NCBI GenBank assembly: GCA_036541255.1
Contig: JAZHDD010000049.1
Span: 1-54,308, forward strand
From: Paucidesulfovibrio sp036541255
GTDB lineage: Bacteria; Desulfobacterota; Desulfovibrionia; Desulfovibrionales; Desulfovibrionaceae
Direction of reading: 5' to 3'
DNA: 54,308 bases
Shown here: piece after piece, positions 8,730-17,143 of the stretch
How the letters are laid out: every line of letters starts with the position of its first letter
Numbering within the stretch: position 1 is the stretch's first letter
Notes under the pieces: model-generated
The model's database searches: none
What the model was told of the DNA's origin: nothing
Seen by the model: only the letters and a program-made list of their open reading frames with translations
Position numbers and translations under genes: made by a program

Positions 8730-8749
8730 GTCCGCTGTCACCAGCGGAC
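8730..8749 (-). other. Hairpin with GUGA (GNRA-type) tetraloop
   Basis: Eight-base perfect arms (GTCCGCTG and CAGCGGAC) close a four-base loop that reads GTGA on the transcribed minus strand, a stable GNRA tetraloop. It lies 12 bases after the SUMF1-fold stop, with no U-tract. It could protect or process the mRNA between the two halves of the cluster. Confidence 0.5.
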
Positions 8750-8761
8750 CAGGGCCCCTCA

Positions 8762-10405
8762 TCACTGTGCACCGAGCGCCTGAAACTGTTTTCTCCAGCC
8801 TTCCGCATCGGCACGCTTTGTTTTCCCGAACTCCCGATACTGCAACTGCACGGTCTTGAGCACGCGCACCTGATCGGCAGCGCCCCGTTCCAGCAGGAAA
8901 TTCACATAACGCTCAAAGGCCTTGCCCACAGCCTCATCCGGTGTCGCTGCCAGTTGTCGGAACGAATCCGAATACGTGCCGAGCGCCGCATCAATGTTGC
9001 CCGCGATTTCATCCCGACGCTGGGCAAGTTTCTCGATCATGGCGGTTCGGCCCGAGGTCTGGGCGCTCTCCAGCAACGTCTCCACAGTGGGCAATTTCAT
9101 CAGTTCACGGTAGATGAAAAAGCCCTGTTCCGAAGCGATCTTGGCCCAGGCATACGCGGAATCCTCGTCAGCCTGACGCCGGATAAATCGCATGTCGTTC
9201 AAGGCGGCCTCGATGAACCCAAGCTCCCGTGTCACGTTTTCGGAAGCGCCCAGCCGGGCCAGTTCCGCCTTGACTCGCGCCAGATGGTCGAACGCTTCCC
9301 TGCTCTTCACATCCGACTGCACGCTGGTGGGACTCACGGAAACAGCTGCCGGCAGGTCCGCGCCTTTGCCGCCGCGGTAAGCGTCCCATGCCGACTCCAT
9401 ATCCTTGAGCGCTGCGCGGTCCGGATAGACTATGGAGGAAAGCGTCAACCGAAAGCCCATCGTGGGTTTGGCGTTGGGCTTGAAGCCTTTTTCCCGGCTG
9501 CCGATGTAAAACGGTTCCTCGGTGCGCAGCGAGGAACGCATGGTGTTTTCCGCTGTGAGAAAATGGCCGCCGCGCGATACAAAACCGCCGGGGCGTCCCT
9601 GATAATATTCGATGCGGTAGAGGGATTGCGTCATCTCGGAAGCATTGCCAAGCATGTCGTGTAAGCCCAACACATTCGGATTCAAAATGCCGGATTTTTT
9701 CAACTTGTTATGTGACGACGTAGGACCGGAAAACCACTCGTACCCTGGCAGGAGACCATCGTAGGGCAGTTTTCGGTCAAACTGGTCCGGCGTGACTTTT
9801 GCCCCGCCACGCGCGGCATATTCCCATTCCACTTCCGTGGGCAGGCGTACGAAACCGGGCATGCTGCCATTGGACGGCAGCTTGGCCGAAGCATTTTCCA
9901 GCAGCCAGCGATTATAGCGGTCCGCAAAAACCAGGGCGTCGAAGTAGGTTACGCCGGTAACGGGCGCTGTGGATTGCAGCATGCTCTGCTCCGCGCCCTG
10001 GGGCAAGCCCATGACCGCGTAGTATTGGCCTTCGGTAACCTCATATTTGCCGAGATAATAACACCAATCGCGCCTGCCCTTGTCCGAGACGATAAACGCA
10101 CCGCCCAGCACCACGCTGGTCGGGTATTCGCGAAAACCTCCGTCCGGATCGCCCATCTTGAACTTGCGCAAGGCGAACGGGCCGTCCCCCTGCCCCAGAA
10201 AGACCGGACGGAACGCCATTTCCCCGCCGCCGGGCATGGGCAGAACCAGATCGCCGGACGCGGGTTTGGGGTTATGCGCCCGGCAGGGCAAGGCCATGAA
10301 CAACAAAAGCATGACCGCAAAGACAGTCAGACAACAAATCCGGACCATATCGTCAGGAGTCGGCCATGTGGCCGCTCGCGTCCACCTTTCACGGCATTTG
10401 AGCAT
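8762..10405 (-). CDS. SUMF1 (formylglycine-generating enzyme-like) periplasmic protein, TagR-like
   Basis: A 547-residue exported protein. The start at 10405 has GAGGAG directly upstream; a downstream start at 10348 lacks one. A hydrophobic signal segment (VRICCLTVFAVMLLLFMALP) follows a basic N-terminus. Residues about 50-325 match the SUMF1/FGE fold: YLGKYEVTEGQYYAVMG, then RLPTEVEWEYAARGG, then LHDMLGNASEMTQ, SRGGHF and GFRL. The two cysteines that make FGE an oxidase are absent from the RGGHF to GFRL stretch, so a binding rather than catalytic role is expected. The C-terminal 220 residues are helical. It starts eight bases after an FtsX-type permease gene. In the type VI Tag pathway a protein with this fold, TagR, acts with TagS, TagT and PpkA. 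Equivalence is inferred from fold and order. Confidence 0.85.
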   Translation of the reverse strand: MLKCRERWTRAATWPTPDDMVRICCLTVFAVMLLLFMALPCRAHNPKPASGDLVLPMPGGGEMAFRPVFLGQGDGPFALRKFKMGDPDGGFREYPTSVVLGGAFIVSDKGRRDWCYYLGKYEVTEGQYYAVMGLPQGAEQSMLQSTAPVTGVTYFDALVFADRYNRWLLENASAKLPSNGSMPGFVRLPTEVEWEYAARGGAKVTPDQFDRKLPYDGLLPGYEWFSGPTSSHNKLKKSGILNPNVLGLHDMLGNASEMTQSLYRIEYYQGRPGGFVSRGGHFLTAENTMRSSLRTEEPFYIGSREKGFKPNAKPTMGFRLTLSSIVYPDRAALKDMESAWDAYRGGKGADLPAAVSVSPTSVQSDVKSREAFDHLARVKAELARLGASENVTRELGFIEAALNDMRFIRRQADEDSAYAWAKIASEQGFFIYRELMKLPTVETLLESAQTSGRTAMIEKLAQRRDEIAGNIDAALGTYSDSFRQLAATPDEAVGKAFERYVNFLLERGAADQVRVLKTVQLQYREFGKTKRADAEGWRKQFQALGAQ

Positions 10406-10412
10406 ACTCTCC

Positions 10413-12275
10413 TCACTCGTCCCGCAAAGCTTCGGCGGGCTCGATGCGTGTTGCCCGCCATGCGGCCACGCTGCCCGCAACCACGGCAACGAGCACTGTT
10501 CCCGCAAGAGCAGCCGCCAGATGCGCAGGCTCCAGACGGCACAAACTTTCCCGGGCCTGCAAATGATCGCTGAAAAGCGTGTTGATGACAACCGACATGA
10601 ACTCAAAAAAGGTCAAGGCCACGCCGAATCCGGCGGCGGCGATAAACGCTCCCTGGTAAATGGGAAAACGCAGCAACGTTGGGCCGGAAAGCCCCAGCAG
10701 CCGCAAGACAGAAAGGTCGCGCCGTTTGCGCTCCACGGAAGCATACAGACTGGCCATGAGCGACGCCGCGCCCCCCACAAGGGCCACGCCCGCGATAAGC
10801 ACGAAGATCAGGGTCAGATAGGCATCGAGTTCCTTGACGTCGCGAATGCGCTCGGCTTCGGTGCTCACGGCCAGGCCCTGGTCGTCCAGCTCGCGGCGGA
10901 GGCGTTCCACATCGTCAATGGTGGCGGCATAGAGCCGAAACCCGGCATACCCACGACGCGCCAAAAGAAACTCCCCTGCCGATTCGTCAAAAATCAGGTT
11001 GCGCTGCTGGTACAGATGCAGCACTCCGGCAAGGCGTGCAGGCACCAAAGCCTGAGCCGCATACCCGGCTTCCGCCCACACAGGGAATTCGAGCGCGCCC
11101 CCACCCTGTTCCTCGCTACGCGCAAAACGCAATCGCAAACCATTTTCCGGGACATCCAGTCCTTTCGGAAGCATGACCCTACGCCACTGGGCCGAGGGTG
11201 TTTCCTCGTCGGCTGCTCCCCATGCGATTGCCGGTTCAAGCTCCAGGGCTTGGGCGTCTTCGGGGTTCATGGACAAAACATGCAGCGAGAGAGAGGCAAG
11301 CTCGGCGCCGTCCGGCCCCAGCAGTACCGCTTCCAGCGGCCGGACCCAAGGCACCAGCACAGGCTGCTCACCCCGCAGGGCGTGCTCCACGGCACGCACG
11401 CTTTCCTCGTCCACAGGCTTATTTTTGGTGGAAGCGAGATACACGCTCCTGCCGGACTGCACGCGCCATCCCAGCGTCGTCGCCATGGTTTCAGCAGTCA
11501 ACAGCTCCTTCTGCACGAACCCGGTGTTGTTCACGAGCCGGAACTCGTCCACCCGGCTCAAAGGCTCGCCAAGAACCACGGCCAGACCGTCATACACGGG
11601 ATACGCCAAAGGCCGGGAACCGGGCCAACCATACTCGCTGACAGCCTGTCCGTCCTTGTAGCTTTCCACGGCCTCGAGGAACGGCAGGGGTACGTAAATG
11701 GACTTGAGGACGGTGGCCCGTGGCATAGTCACTCCGGCCACCTCAAGCTCCACCCCGGCTTTTTCATAGTCGGAGCCCTTGAGCCTCTTGGCCTCCACAA
11801 CAAGCACATCGCCCACTTCCACGCCCAGGGCTTCCGCTGCAAAAGAGGAAAGCACGCACTGTCCATTTCCCGGTACAGTCGCGCCGTTCTCCGTAAGCAA
11901 AGGGTCGCCCTCGGCCGTGGGCAGCAGGTCCAGGGAAATCCGAGGGGCTTCCAGCCCCGTCTTCAAGCGGGCATCCACCTGGGCGGAAATCTGGCGAGTG
12001 AACGGAACGACGAACTGCACGTCCTTTCTGGCCGCCATGAACTCGAACCAGTCGCGTTCAAACGAGCGGGACACCATGGGCCGGATTTCCCGATTGCGCG
12101 GATCCTCGATGAGCCTGTCGCGCATGATCTCAATGGTGCCGAACTTCAGCCCGAAAAGGATCAACAACGGTGCCAGCACTGCTGCCACAGCCATGACCAG
12201 GCAGGTAGAAAGAATCCATTCGTGACGCAAATCAGCGAGGGAAAGCCGCAGCACGATGAACCGGGAGCCTTTCAT
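10413..12275 (-). CDS. FtsX/MacB-type ABC transporter permease, TagS-like
   Basis: A 620-residue inner-membrane protein. An N-terminal membrane helix (LSTCLVMAVAAVLAPLLIL) is followed by a periplasmic region of more than 350 residues, then three C-terminal helices. The last begins after a short Ala/Leu-rich segment, and the protein ends in AWRATRIEPAEALRDE, the classic FtsX-domain ending. This architecture is that of mechanotransmission ABC permeases (FtsX, LolC, MacB, TagS) rather than substrate-translocating ones. Its start codon overlaps the stop of the ATPase gene by four bases (ATGA), so the pair is coupled. It probably signals or extracts across the inner membrane together with the SUMF1-fold and VWA proteins. 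Confidence 0.88.
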   Translation of the reverse strand: MKGSRFIVLRLSLADLRHEWILSTCLVMAVAAVLAPLLILFGLKFGTIEIMRDRLIEDPRNREIRPMVSRSFERDWFEFMAARKDVQFVVPFTRQISAQVDARLKTGLEAPRISLDLLPTAEGDPLLTENGATVPGNGQCVLSSFAAEALGVEVGDVLVVEAKRLKGSDYEKAGVELEVAGVTMPRATVLKSIYVPLPFLEAVESYKDGQAVSEYGWPGSRPLAYPVYDGLAVVLGEPLSRVDEFRLVNNTGFVQKELLTAETMATTLGWRVQSGRSVYLASTKNKPVDEESVRAVEHALRGEQPVLVPWVRPLEAVLLGPDGAELASLSLHVLSMNPEDAQALELEPAIAWGAADEETPSAQWRRVMLPKGLDVPENGLRLRFARSEEQGGGALEFPVWAEAGYAAQALVPARLAGVLHLYQQRNLIFDESAGEFLLARRGYAGFRLYAATIDDVERLRRELDDQGLAVSTEAERIRDVKELDAYLTLIFVLIAGVALVGGAASLMASLYASVERKRRDLSVLRLLGLSGPTLLRFPIYQGAFIAAAGFGVALTFFEFMSVVINTLFSDHLQARESLCRLEPAHLAAALAGTVLVAVVAGSVAAWRATRIEPAEALRDE

Positions 12276-13021
12276 TGCTTTCTCCCATGTTCCACCAACA
12301 CCGAGACCGTATGAGTCTCGTCCACCCGGCCGACTTTGAACGTAAAGAGTCGGTCCGCACTGGCACGGGCCAAGGCCAGATCATGGGTCACCAAAACCAG
12401 GGTCACGCCGAGCTGACGTGAAATTTCCTTGAATTTCTTTTGAATTTCACGAGCCGTGAGCTTGTCCACTGCTGCCGTGGGTTCATCGGCCAAGACAAAG
12501 GGGGGATGATGCGACAGGGCGCGCGCAATGGCCACGCGTTGCCGCTGCCCGCCGGAAAGATGCTGCGGCTTCTTACTCAACTGATCAGCGATGCCCAGGC
12601 GTTTCGCCAGGGCCTGCATGGCCTCCTCGCCCTGTCGGCCCGTAAGCCGACAGGGCAGGAGAATATTGTCGCGGACGGAAAGGAACGGCAGGAGCCCGCC
12701 GGTCTGGAGCACATAGCCGATGTGCGTCTTGCGCACCTGGGCCAGTTCCCGTTCTCCAAGAGCGGTCACATCGACCAACCCGGACTCGCTCATACGAAAA
12801 GAGAATTCCCGGGCTTCGCTCGGTCCAAGCACCAGTCCGAGCATGTCCAGCAACGTGGACTTGCCGCACCCGGAAGGGCCGACCACGGCGATGAACTCGC
12901 CCTGGTGGACCGTAAATTCGGGCACACGCAGCTCGAAGGTGACGCCGCCCTTTTCCCGCACCTTGCGCACACCGCGCAAGCGGTACACGACAGGGGGGGC
13001 TTCAACTCTGCCGTCACTCAC
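12272..13021 (-). CDS. ABC transporter ATPase of the LolD/MacB group, TagT-like
   Basis: A 249-residue cytoplasmic ATPase with Walker A GPSGCGKST near residue 48, signature LSGGQRQR and Walker B FVLADEPTAAVD, followed by VTHDL; all catalytic motifs are intact. It has the short single-domain size of FtsE/LolD/MacB ATPases, matching the FtsX-type permease it overlaps. The start is GTG with a weak ribosome-binding site, nine bases after the VWA gene, so coupled translation is likely. In Pseudomonas the TagT ATPase gene also sits between the TagS permease gene and ppkA, the same neighbour order as here. Confidence 0.9.
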   Translation of the reverse strand: MSDGRVEAPPVVYRLRGVRKVREKGGVTFELRVPEFTVHQGEFIAVVGPSGCGKSTLLDMLGLVLGPSEAREFSFRMSESGLVDVTALGERELAQVRKTHIGYVLQTGGLLPFLSVRDNILLPCRLTGRQGEEAMQALAKRLGIADQLSKKPQHLSGGQRQRVAIARALSHHPPFVLADEPTAAVDKLTAREIQKKFKEISRQLGVTLVLVTHDLALARASADRLFTFKVGRVDETHTVSVLVEHGRKQ

Positions 13022-13030
13022 GTGACGCGC

Positions 13031-15100
13031 CTACGGCAACAACTCAAGGCTGATGGGGTAGACATACTCGTTGGGGTCGTCGCCCTTGTTCAATTCCACC
13101 CACAAATCCGGGCTGTCGTGAATCTCCTTGTAGGTCTTCACGCGGGCGTCGAGCTGTTCCAGGAAGGTCTCCTGGCCGTCCACGCCCATGGCTTCCCACA
13201 ACTCGTTATTCATATCCATGAGCTGGCTCTTGTAGGGCAGACCCTCCAAAAATTCCGGAACCAACCCAGTATCGGCCAGCCGCGTGGCGTTCTTGATCTT
13301 CTCAGGATCGCGCGCCGCGGCCGCGGATGTGGCCTGCAAGGCGTCAAAGAATTTCTCGGCGCTGATCTGGCCCCGCAAGCCTGCGGCCATAATCTCATCC
13401 AGCACGGTTTTGAGTGAATCGAGCTGGCTCTTGGACACCAGCAGACGCACTTCCATGGATTGCAAGGCCGGATTGACAAGGTCCTTGTCCACTGCCCAGG
13501 CCACGATGTCACGCGGGGCCTGTGCGCCGGTCTTGGAGCCGACCCATTCCACCAGGGCGGCGCGGACCACCTCGTCCACCATCTGCGTGGACTGCGGCGC
13601 GGCAGAAGCGGTAGAAGCCGGAGCGGGCGCGGGGTCCAGGCCGGCCATCTCGCCCGTCTGGGCCGCTGCCGGGATAGCGCCCTGCATGGCGCTTTGCATC
13701 AAACCCGTGATACGTGAAGCCACATCCATGGACACACGTGTAAAGCCGTCCAGATCGTCCGAAAAAACGCTCCAGTACGCGGCTTGGCCGCTCGTCCCCT
13801 TGTTGCGGGCCAATTCCTGGAACTGCTTTTCAGCCGTGTCGTGGTATTCCTGCTTGGCTTTGGGGTTCTTGACATGCACTGAAAAAATGTAAGCGGACTG
13901 ATCGTTGGCAAAGCTGCGAATGGTCAGGTCGTCCTGGCCCGAAGCGTTGTACTTGTGCCCCAGTTCATGGCCGGGCGCATCGCCCACCAGGATGATGAAA
14001 CGGATCGCGCCGGGCGTCCACTGGGTCTGCTGAATGGCGTCGGCCATACCCGAAAACACGTCTTCGGCATAGTCCACGGAGTCCACCGGAGTCACGTCCA
14101 CCCCGGCAAGAGTCTGCATGAAGTCGGCGATACCCTGGAGCTGAGGCGTATAGTTGTTGGTGGTGTAGCCGATGCCCTGGATCTGGTCCACCGGGTCGCG
14201 GTAGCCCCAGATGCCGAACTTCATGGCCTTGGATACATTGGTATCCAGGGTGATCTGTTCGGATACATCGCGCACTACCTGCATGGTCTGCTGAATGTAG
14301 GGGCGCATGGAGACCGTGGTATCCATGACCCAGACGATATCGATCTTGAGGTCCTTGAGATCGGAGGCGGAAACCTGGGTCGCACCCGTGGTGGCTTCCT
14401 GAAGGTAATTCTTGTTCTCGCGGATGTCGGACTGCTCGCGCGCGCCCGGCCCGGACTTGGTCACTGCGGCCAACCGCACGACACGTCCCTCGCGGCCGTC
14501 CAGTTCCACGGTCCCGAAATCCAGGATCGGCAGCAGATAAAATTGCTTGGACATGTCCACGTATTTTTTGGGCTCCACCGATACGACAGGGAAGTCCTTG
14601 GGCAGACTGCCGGATTCGATGGCCTGGTAGAAGCCCTGGGCCGTGGCGGTGCGCTGGGCAGTGGGTTCGCCCACCATCTTGTCCAATTCCGTGCGCCGAT
14701 CGAACATCAACACCGGGTTGCGGTCCTGCGGGTGGGTGTAGGCCAGACACATGGTCTGCTTCCACTCGAACACGTCCGAAGCCTTCATCCAGCCGAGCAC
14801 GCTCCCCCGGTTGTCCGAACCGACTTCATACCACCCCTTTTCCATCTCCAAATCTTCAGGGGTAGGCCGGGTATAGACATAATATGAGGTAAAGGCGGCC
14901 ACATTCTCTCGCACGGTCCCGCCTGCCTCGTCGGATGTCTTGTAAACATTGGAAAAGGGACGGCAAAGTACGCGCAAGGGCAAAATCTTCTTGCCTTCCA
15001 ACACAATCGGCTTACGGCTATCCTGCGCCATGCCTACGGACGCCAGTCCCAAGACGAACAGTGCGGCAAGCACCGCACACGTAATTCCTTTTACCCTCAT
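13031..15100 (-). CDS. Exported VWA-domain protein resembling the periplasmic part of PpkA
   Basis: A 689-residue secreted protein with a signal peptide ending near SVGMAQ. Residues 30-110 look like a bacterial SH3-type domain (VYKTSDEAGG to GWMKAS). They run into WKQTMCLAYTHP and FYLLPILDFG segments that I recall as typical of the PpkA periplasmic region. A von Willebrand A domain starts near residue 254; its metal site DTTVS (residues 260-264) is complete. The C-terminal 250 residues are helical after an Ala/Pro linker. No protein kinase motif and no transmembrane helix beyond the signal are present, unlike PpkA. GGGAGG precedes the start. It heads the minus-strand cluster. Confidence 0.86.
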   Translation of the reverse strand: MRVKGITCAVLAALFVLGLASVGMAQDSRKPIVLEGKKILPLRVLCRPFSNVYKTSDEAGGTVRENVAAFTSYYVYTRPTPEDLEMEKGWYEVGSDNRGSVLGWMKASDVFEWKQTMCLAYTHPQDRNPVLMFDRRTELDKMVGEPTAQRTATAQGFYQAIESGSLPKDFPVVSVEPKKYVDMSKQFYLLPILDFGTVELDGREGRVVRLAAVTKSGPGAREQSDIRENKNYLQEATTGATQVSASDLKDLKIDIVWVMDTTVSMRPYIQQTMQVVRDVSEQITLDTNVSKAMKFGIWGYRDPVDQIQGIGYTTNNYTPQLQGIADFMQTLAGVDVTPVDSVDYAEDVFSGMADAIQQTQWTPGAIRFIILVGDAPGHELGHKYNASGQDDLTIRSFANDQSAYIFSVHVKNPKAKQEYHDTAEKQFQELARNKGTSGQAAYWSVFSDDLDGFTRVSMDVASRITGLMQSAMQGAIPAAAQTGEMAGLDPAPAPASTASAAPQSTQMVDEVVRAALVEWVGSKTGAQAPRDIVAWAVDKDLVNPALQSMEVRLLVSKSQLDSLKTVLDEIMAAGLRGQISAEKFFDALQATSAAAARDPEKIKNATRLADTGLVPEFLEGLPYKSQLMDMNNELWEAMGVDGQETFLEQLDARVKTYKEIHDSPDLWVELNKGDDPNEYVYPISLELLP

Positions 15101-15412
15101 AGCATTCCCTCCCGCCGACCGTCTTGGGGCCGATCTCTACACGCAAACCAACACATCCACCTCTCACCAATCCTATCCAGATACTTGAGGATGATATGAG
15201 AATCAATAGCTGTACTCTTCTTTGTCACCATTGATGCAAAAACAGAGACCTGTTTATTCTCTTCACTGTACTGCCATTGTATCGACTCCTCTTGCGCATT
15301 CCGAAGAAAAAGCGATTGATTTTTCGGCCAATGCACTTCAAACGGACTTTCATTCCGTATGGAGGAGTGGTAAGGGAACGCATCCCGAGAACATACCAAG
15401 GAGGTTCAGATA
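15101..15412. other. Divergent intergenic region (VWA gene / gcvH)
   Basis: These 312 bases separate two divergently transcribed operons and must hold both promoters. The DNA is clearly more AT-rich than its surroundings. I could not pick out convincing -35/-10 pairs. No glycine-riboswitch core was recognised ahead of gcvH. The gcvH ribosome-binding site AAGGAGG lies at the right end. Confidence 0.5.
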
Positions 15413-15793
15413 ATGATCCCCAATGACCTGTTGTATGCCAAGTCCCACGAATGGCTTAAAATCGACGGCGAAAACGGCACGATCGGCATTACCCAGTTTG
15501 CCCAGGAGCAGCTTGGTGACCTGACATACGTAGAGTTGCCCGAGATCGGCGCTTCCTTTGCCGCTGGCGACGAATTCGGCTCCATCGAATCGGTCAAAGC
15601 CGCAAGCGAACTCTACCTGCCCGTGGGCGGCGAAGTCATCGCCGTCAACGAACTGCTGGCCGACGCCCCGGAAAAGGTCAATGAAGACCCGTACGGGGAA
15701 GGCTGGCTCATCAAGATAAAGATTTCCGGCACTCCCGCGGGCCTGCTGGACGCCGAAGGCTATCAAGCCGTTATCGAGTCCGAAGCGCACTAG
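15413..15793 (+). CDS. gcvH: Glycine cleavage system H protein
   Basis: The 126-residue lipoyl carrier of the glycine cleavage system shuttles the aminomethyl group from the P protein to the T protein and is reoxidised by the L protein. The lipoylated lysine is Lys62 in GSIESVKAAS, exactly the family signature. The N-terminal SHEWLKIDG and the C-terminal YGEGWLIKIK segments are typical, and the length is standard. AAGGAGG precedes the start. It is followed after 15 bases by gcvPA. Confidence 0.97.
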   Translation: MIPNDLLYAKSHEWLKIDGENGTIGITQFAQEQLGDLTYVELPEIGASFAAGDEFGSIESVKAASELYLPVGGEVIAVNELLADAPEKVNEDPYGEGWLIKIKISGTPAGLLDAEGYQAVIESEAH

Positions 15794-15808
15794 CCCCAAG
15801 GAGGCCCG

Positions 15809-17143
15809 ATGCCGTACGTTCCCCATACCCCGGATGAAATCCGGGAAATGCTGGAGGTCATCGGCGTTGAGAACGTCGGCGATCTCTTTGCCGAGATCAC
15901 CGCCGACATGCGGCCCAAGAGTTTCGACCTGCCTCAGGGCAAGAGCGAAATGGAAGTCTTGGGTCACATGGAACGCCTTGCGTCGAAAAACGCCGCACCC
16001 GAAATGAGCTTTCTCGGAGCCGGCTTTTACGACCATCATATCCCTGCGGCCGTGGACGCCCTTTCTTCGCGCGGCGAATTCTACACCGCGTACACGCCCT
16101 ACCAACCCGAAGCCAGCCAGGGCACGCTCCAGGCCATCTTCGAATACCAGACCGCAGTTTCCCGCCTGATGGGCCTGGAATGCGCCAACGCCAGCGTTTA
16201 CGACGGCGGCACCGCGCTCTATGAAGCCCTGATGATGGCGGTTCGCCAGACCAAACGCCGCAAGGTCGTGGTCAGCGAAGCCCTGAACCCGATCTACCGG
16301 GTCATGCTGAATTCCTACACCACCAACCTGGACCTGGAATTCGCGCTGGTGCCTCACGATCAGGGACGCACGGACATTTCGGCCCTGGCTGCGGCCATTG
16401 ATAATGAGACCGCCGCCGTGCTGGTGCAAAACCCGAACTTCTTCGGTAGCATCAACGATTTCACCGCCCTTTTTGAAACAGCGCACGCCAAGGGTGCCGT
16501 CTGCGTGCTGCTGGCCTACCCCGTGCTCCAGTCCGTACTCAAGACGCCGGGCGAGATGGGGGCGGACGTGGCCGTTGCCGAAGGCCAATCCCTGGGACTG
16601 CCGCTCTCCTTTGGCGGCCCGTACCTGGGCGTCATGGCCTGTACACGCAAGATGGTCCGTCAGTTGCCGGGCCGCGTGGCCGGCCGCACAGTGGACACCG
16701 AAGGCCGCACCGGCTACGTGCTCACCCTTCAGGCTCGCGAACAACACATCCGCCGCCAGAAAGCCACTTCCAATATCTGCTCCAACCAGGCGCTCTGCGC
16801 CTTGCGGGCCATCATCCATCTCAGCCTGCTGGGCGAGGAAGGCCTCAAACGCACGGCGCTGCTGAGCATGGAGCGGGCCCACTACGCAGCGGAACGGCTC
16901 ACGGCAATCAAGGGCGTGGAAATGCTCACCAAGGGATCGTTCGCCAACGAATTCGCAGTGACGCTCCCGGTCAATGCCTATGAATCCGTGTCCCGCCTGC
17001 TGGAAAAGAATATCGTGGCAGGATTCCCCCTGGGCCGCTACTTCGATGGCCTGGAAAACGGTCTGCTCGTGGCCTGCACGGAAAAAACCAGCGAGGAGCA
17101 AATCGGCATCTTCGCCGAAACCCTGCGGGGGGCGCTGATATGA
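15809..17143 (+). CDS. gcvPA: Glycine dehydrogenase (decarboxylating) subunit 1
   Basis: The 444-residue N-terminal half of the split P protein. With subunit 2 it decarboxylates glycine and transfers the aminomethyl group to GcvH. The start (PYVPHTPDEIREMLEVIGV), the segment FLGAGFYDHHIPAAVD and YTPYQPEASQGTLQ are canonical. The two-subunit form is usual in deltaproteobacteria and Firmicutes, whereas E. coli has one fused chain. AAGGAGG lies before the start, and the stop overlaps the start of gcvPB by four bases, consistent with equimolar synthesis. Confidence 0.97.
   Translation: MPYVPHTPDEIREMLEVIGVENVGDLFAEITADMRPKSFDLPQGKSEMEVLGHMERLASKNAAPEMSFLGAGFYDHHIPAAVDALSSRGEFYTAYTPYQPEASQGTLQAIFEYQTAVSRLMGLECANASVYDGGTALYEALMMAVRQTKRRKVVVSEALNPIYRVMLNSYTTNLDLEFALVPHDQGRTDISALAAAIDNETAAVLVQNPNFFGSINDFTALFETAHAKGAVCVLLAYPVLQSVLKTPGEMGADVAVAEGQSLGLPLSFGGPYLGVMACTRKMVRQLPGRVAGRTVDTEGRTGYVLTLQAREQHIRRQKATSNICSNQALCALRAIIHLSLLGEEGLKRTALLSMERAHYAAERLTAIKGVEMLTKGSFANEFAVTLPVNAYESVSRLLEKNIVAGFPLGRYFDGLENGLLVACTEKTSEEQIGIFAETLRGALI

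Noticed and set aside
5595..15100. A complete type VI secretion cluster
   Set aside because: No TssA-TssM, ClpV, Hcp, VgrG or kinase gene is seen on either side, so only the regulatory-type components are claimed.
15097..15399. 100-residue minus-strand frame upstream of the VWA gene
   Set aside because: It starts at TTG without a ribosome-binding site, overlaps the VWA start and reads like AT-rich non-coding DNA.
15101..15412. Glycine riboswitch ahead of gcvH
   Set aside because: I looked for the conserved glycine-aptamer cores and found none; only an AT-rich stretch and the ribosome-binding site are seen.
15350..17101. 583-residue minus-strand frame opposite gcvH-gcvPA
   Set aside because: A GC-rich shadow of certain genes; no recognisable domain.
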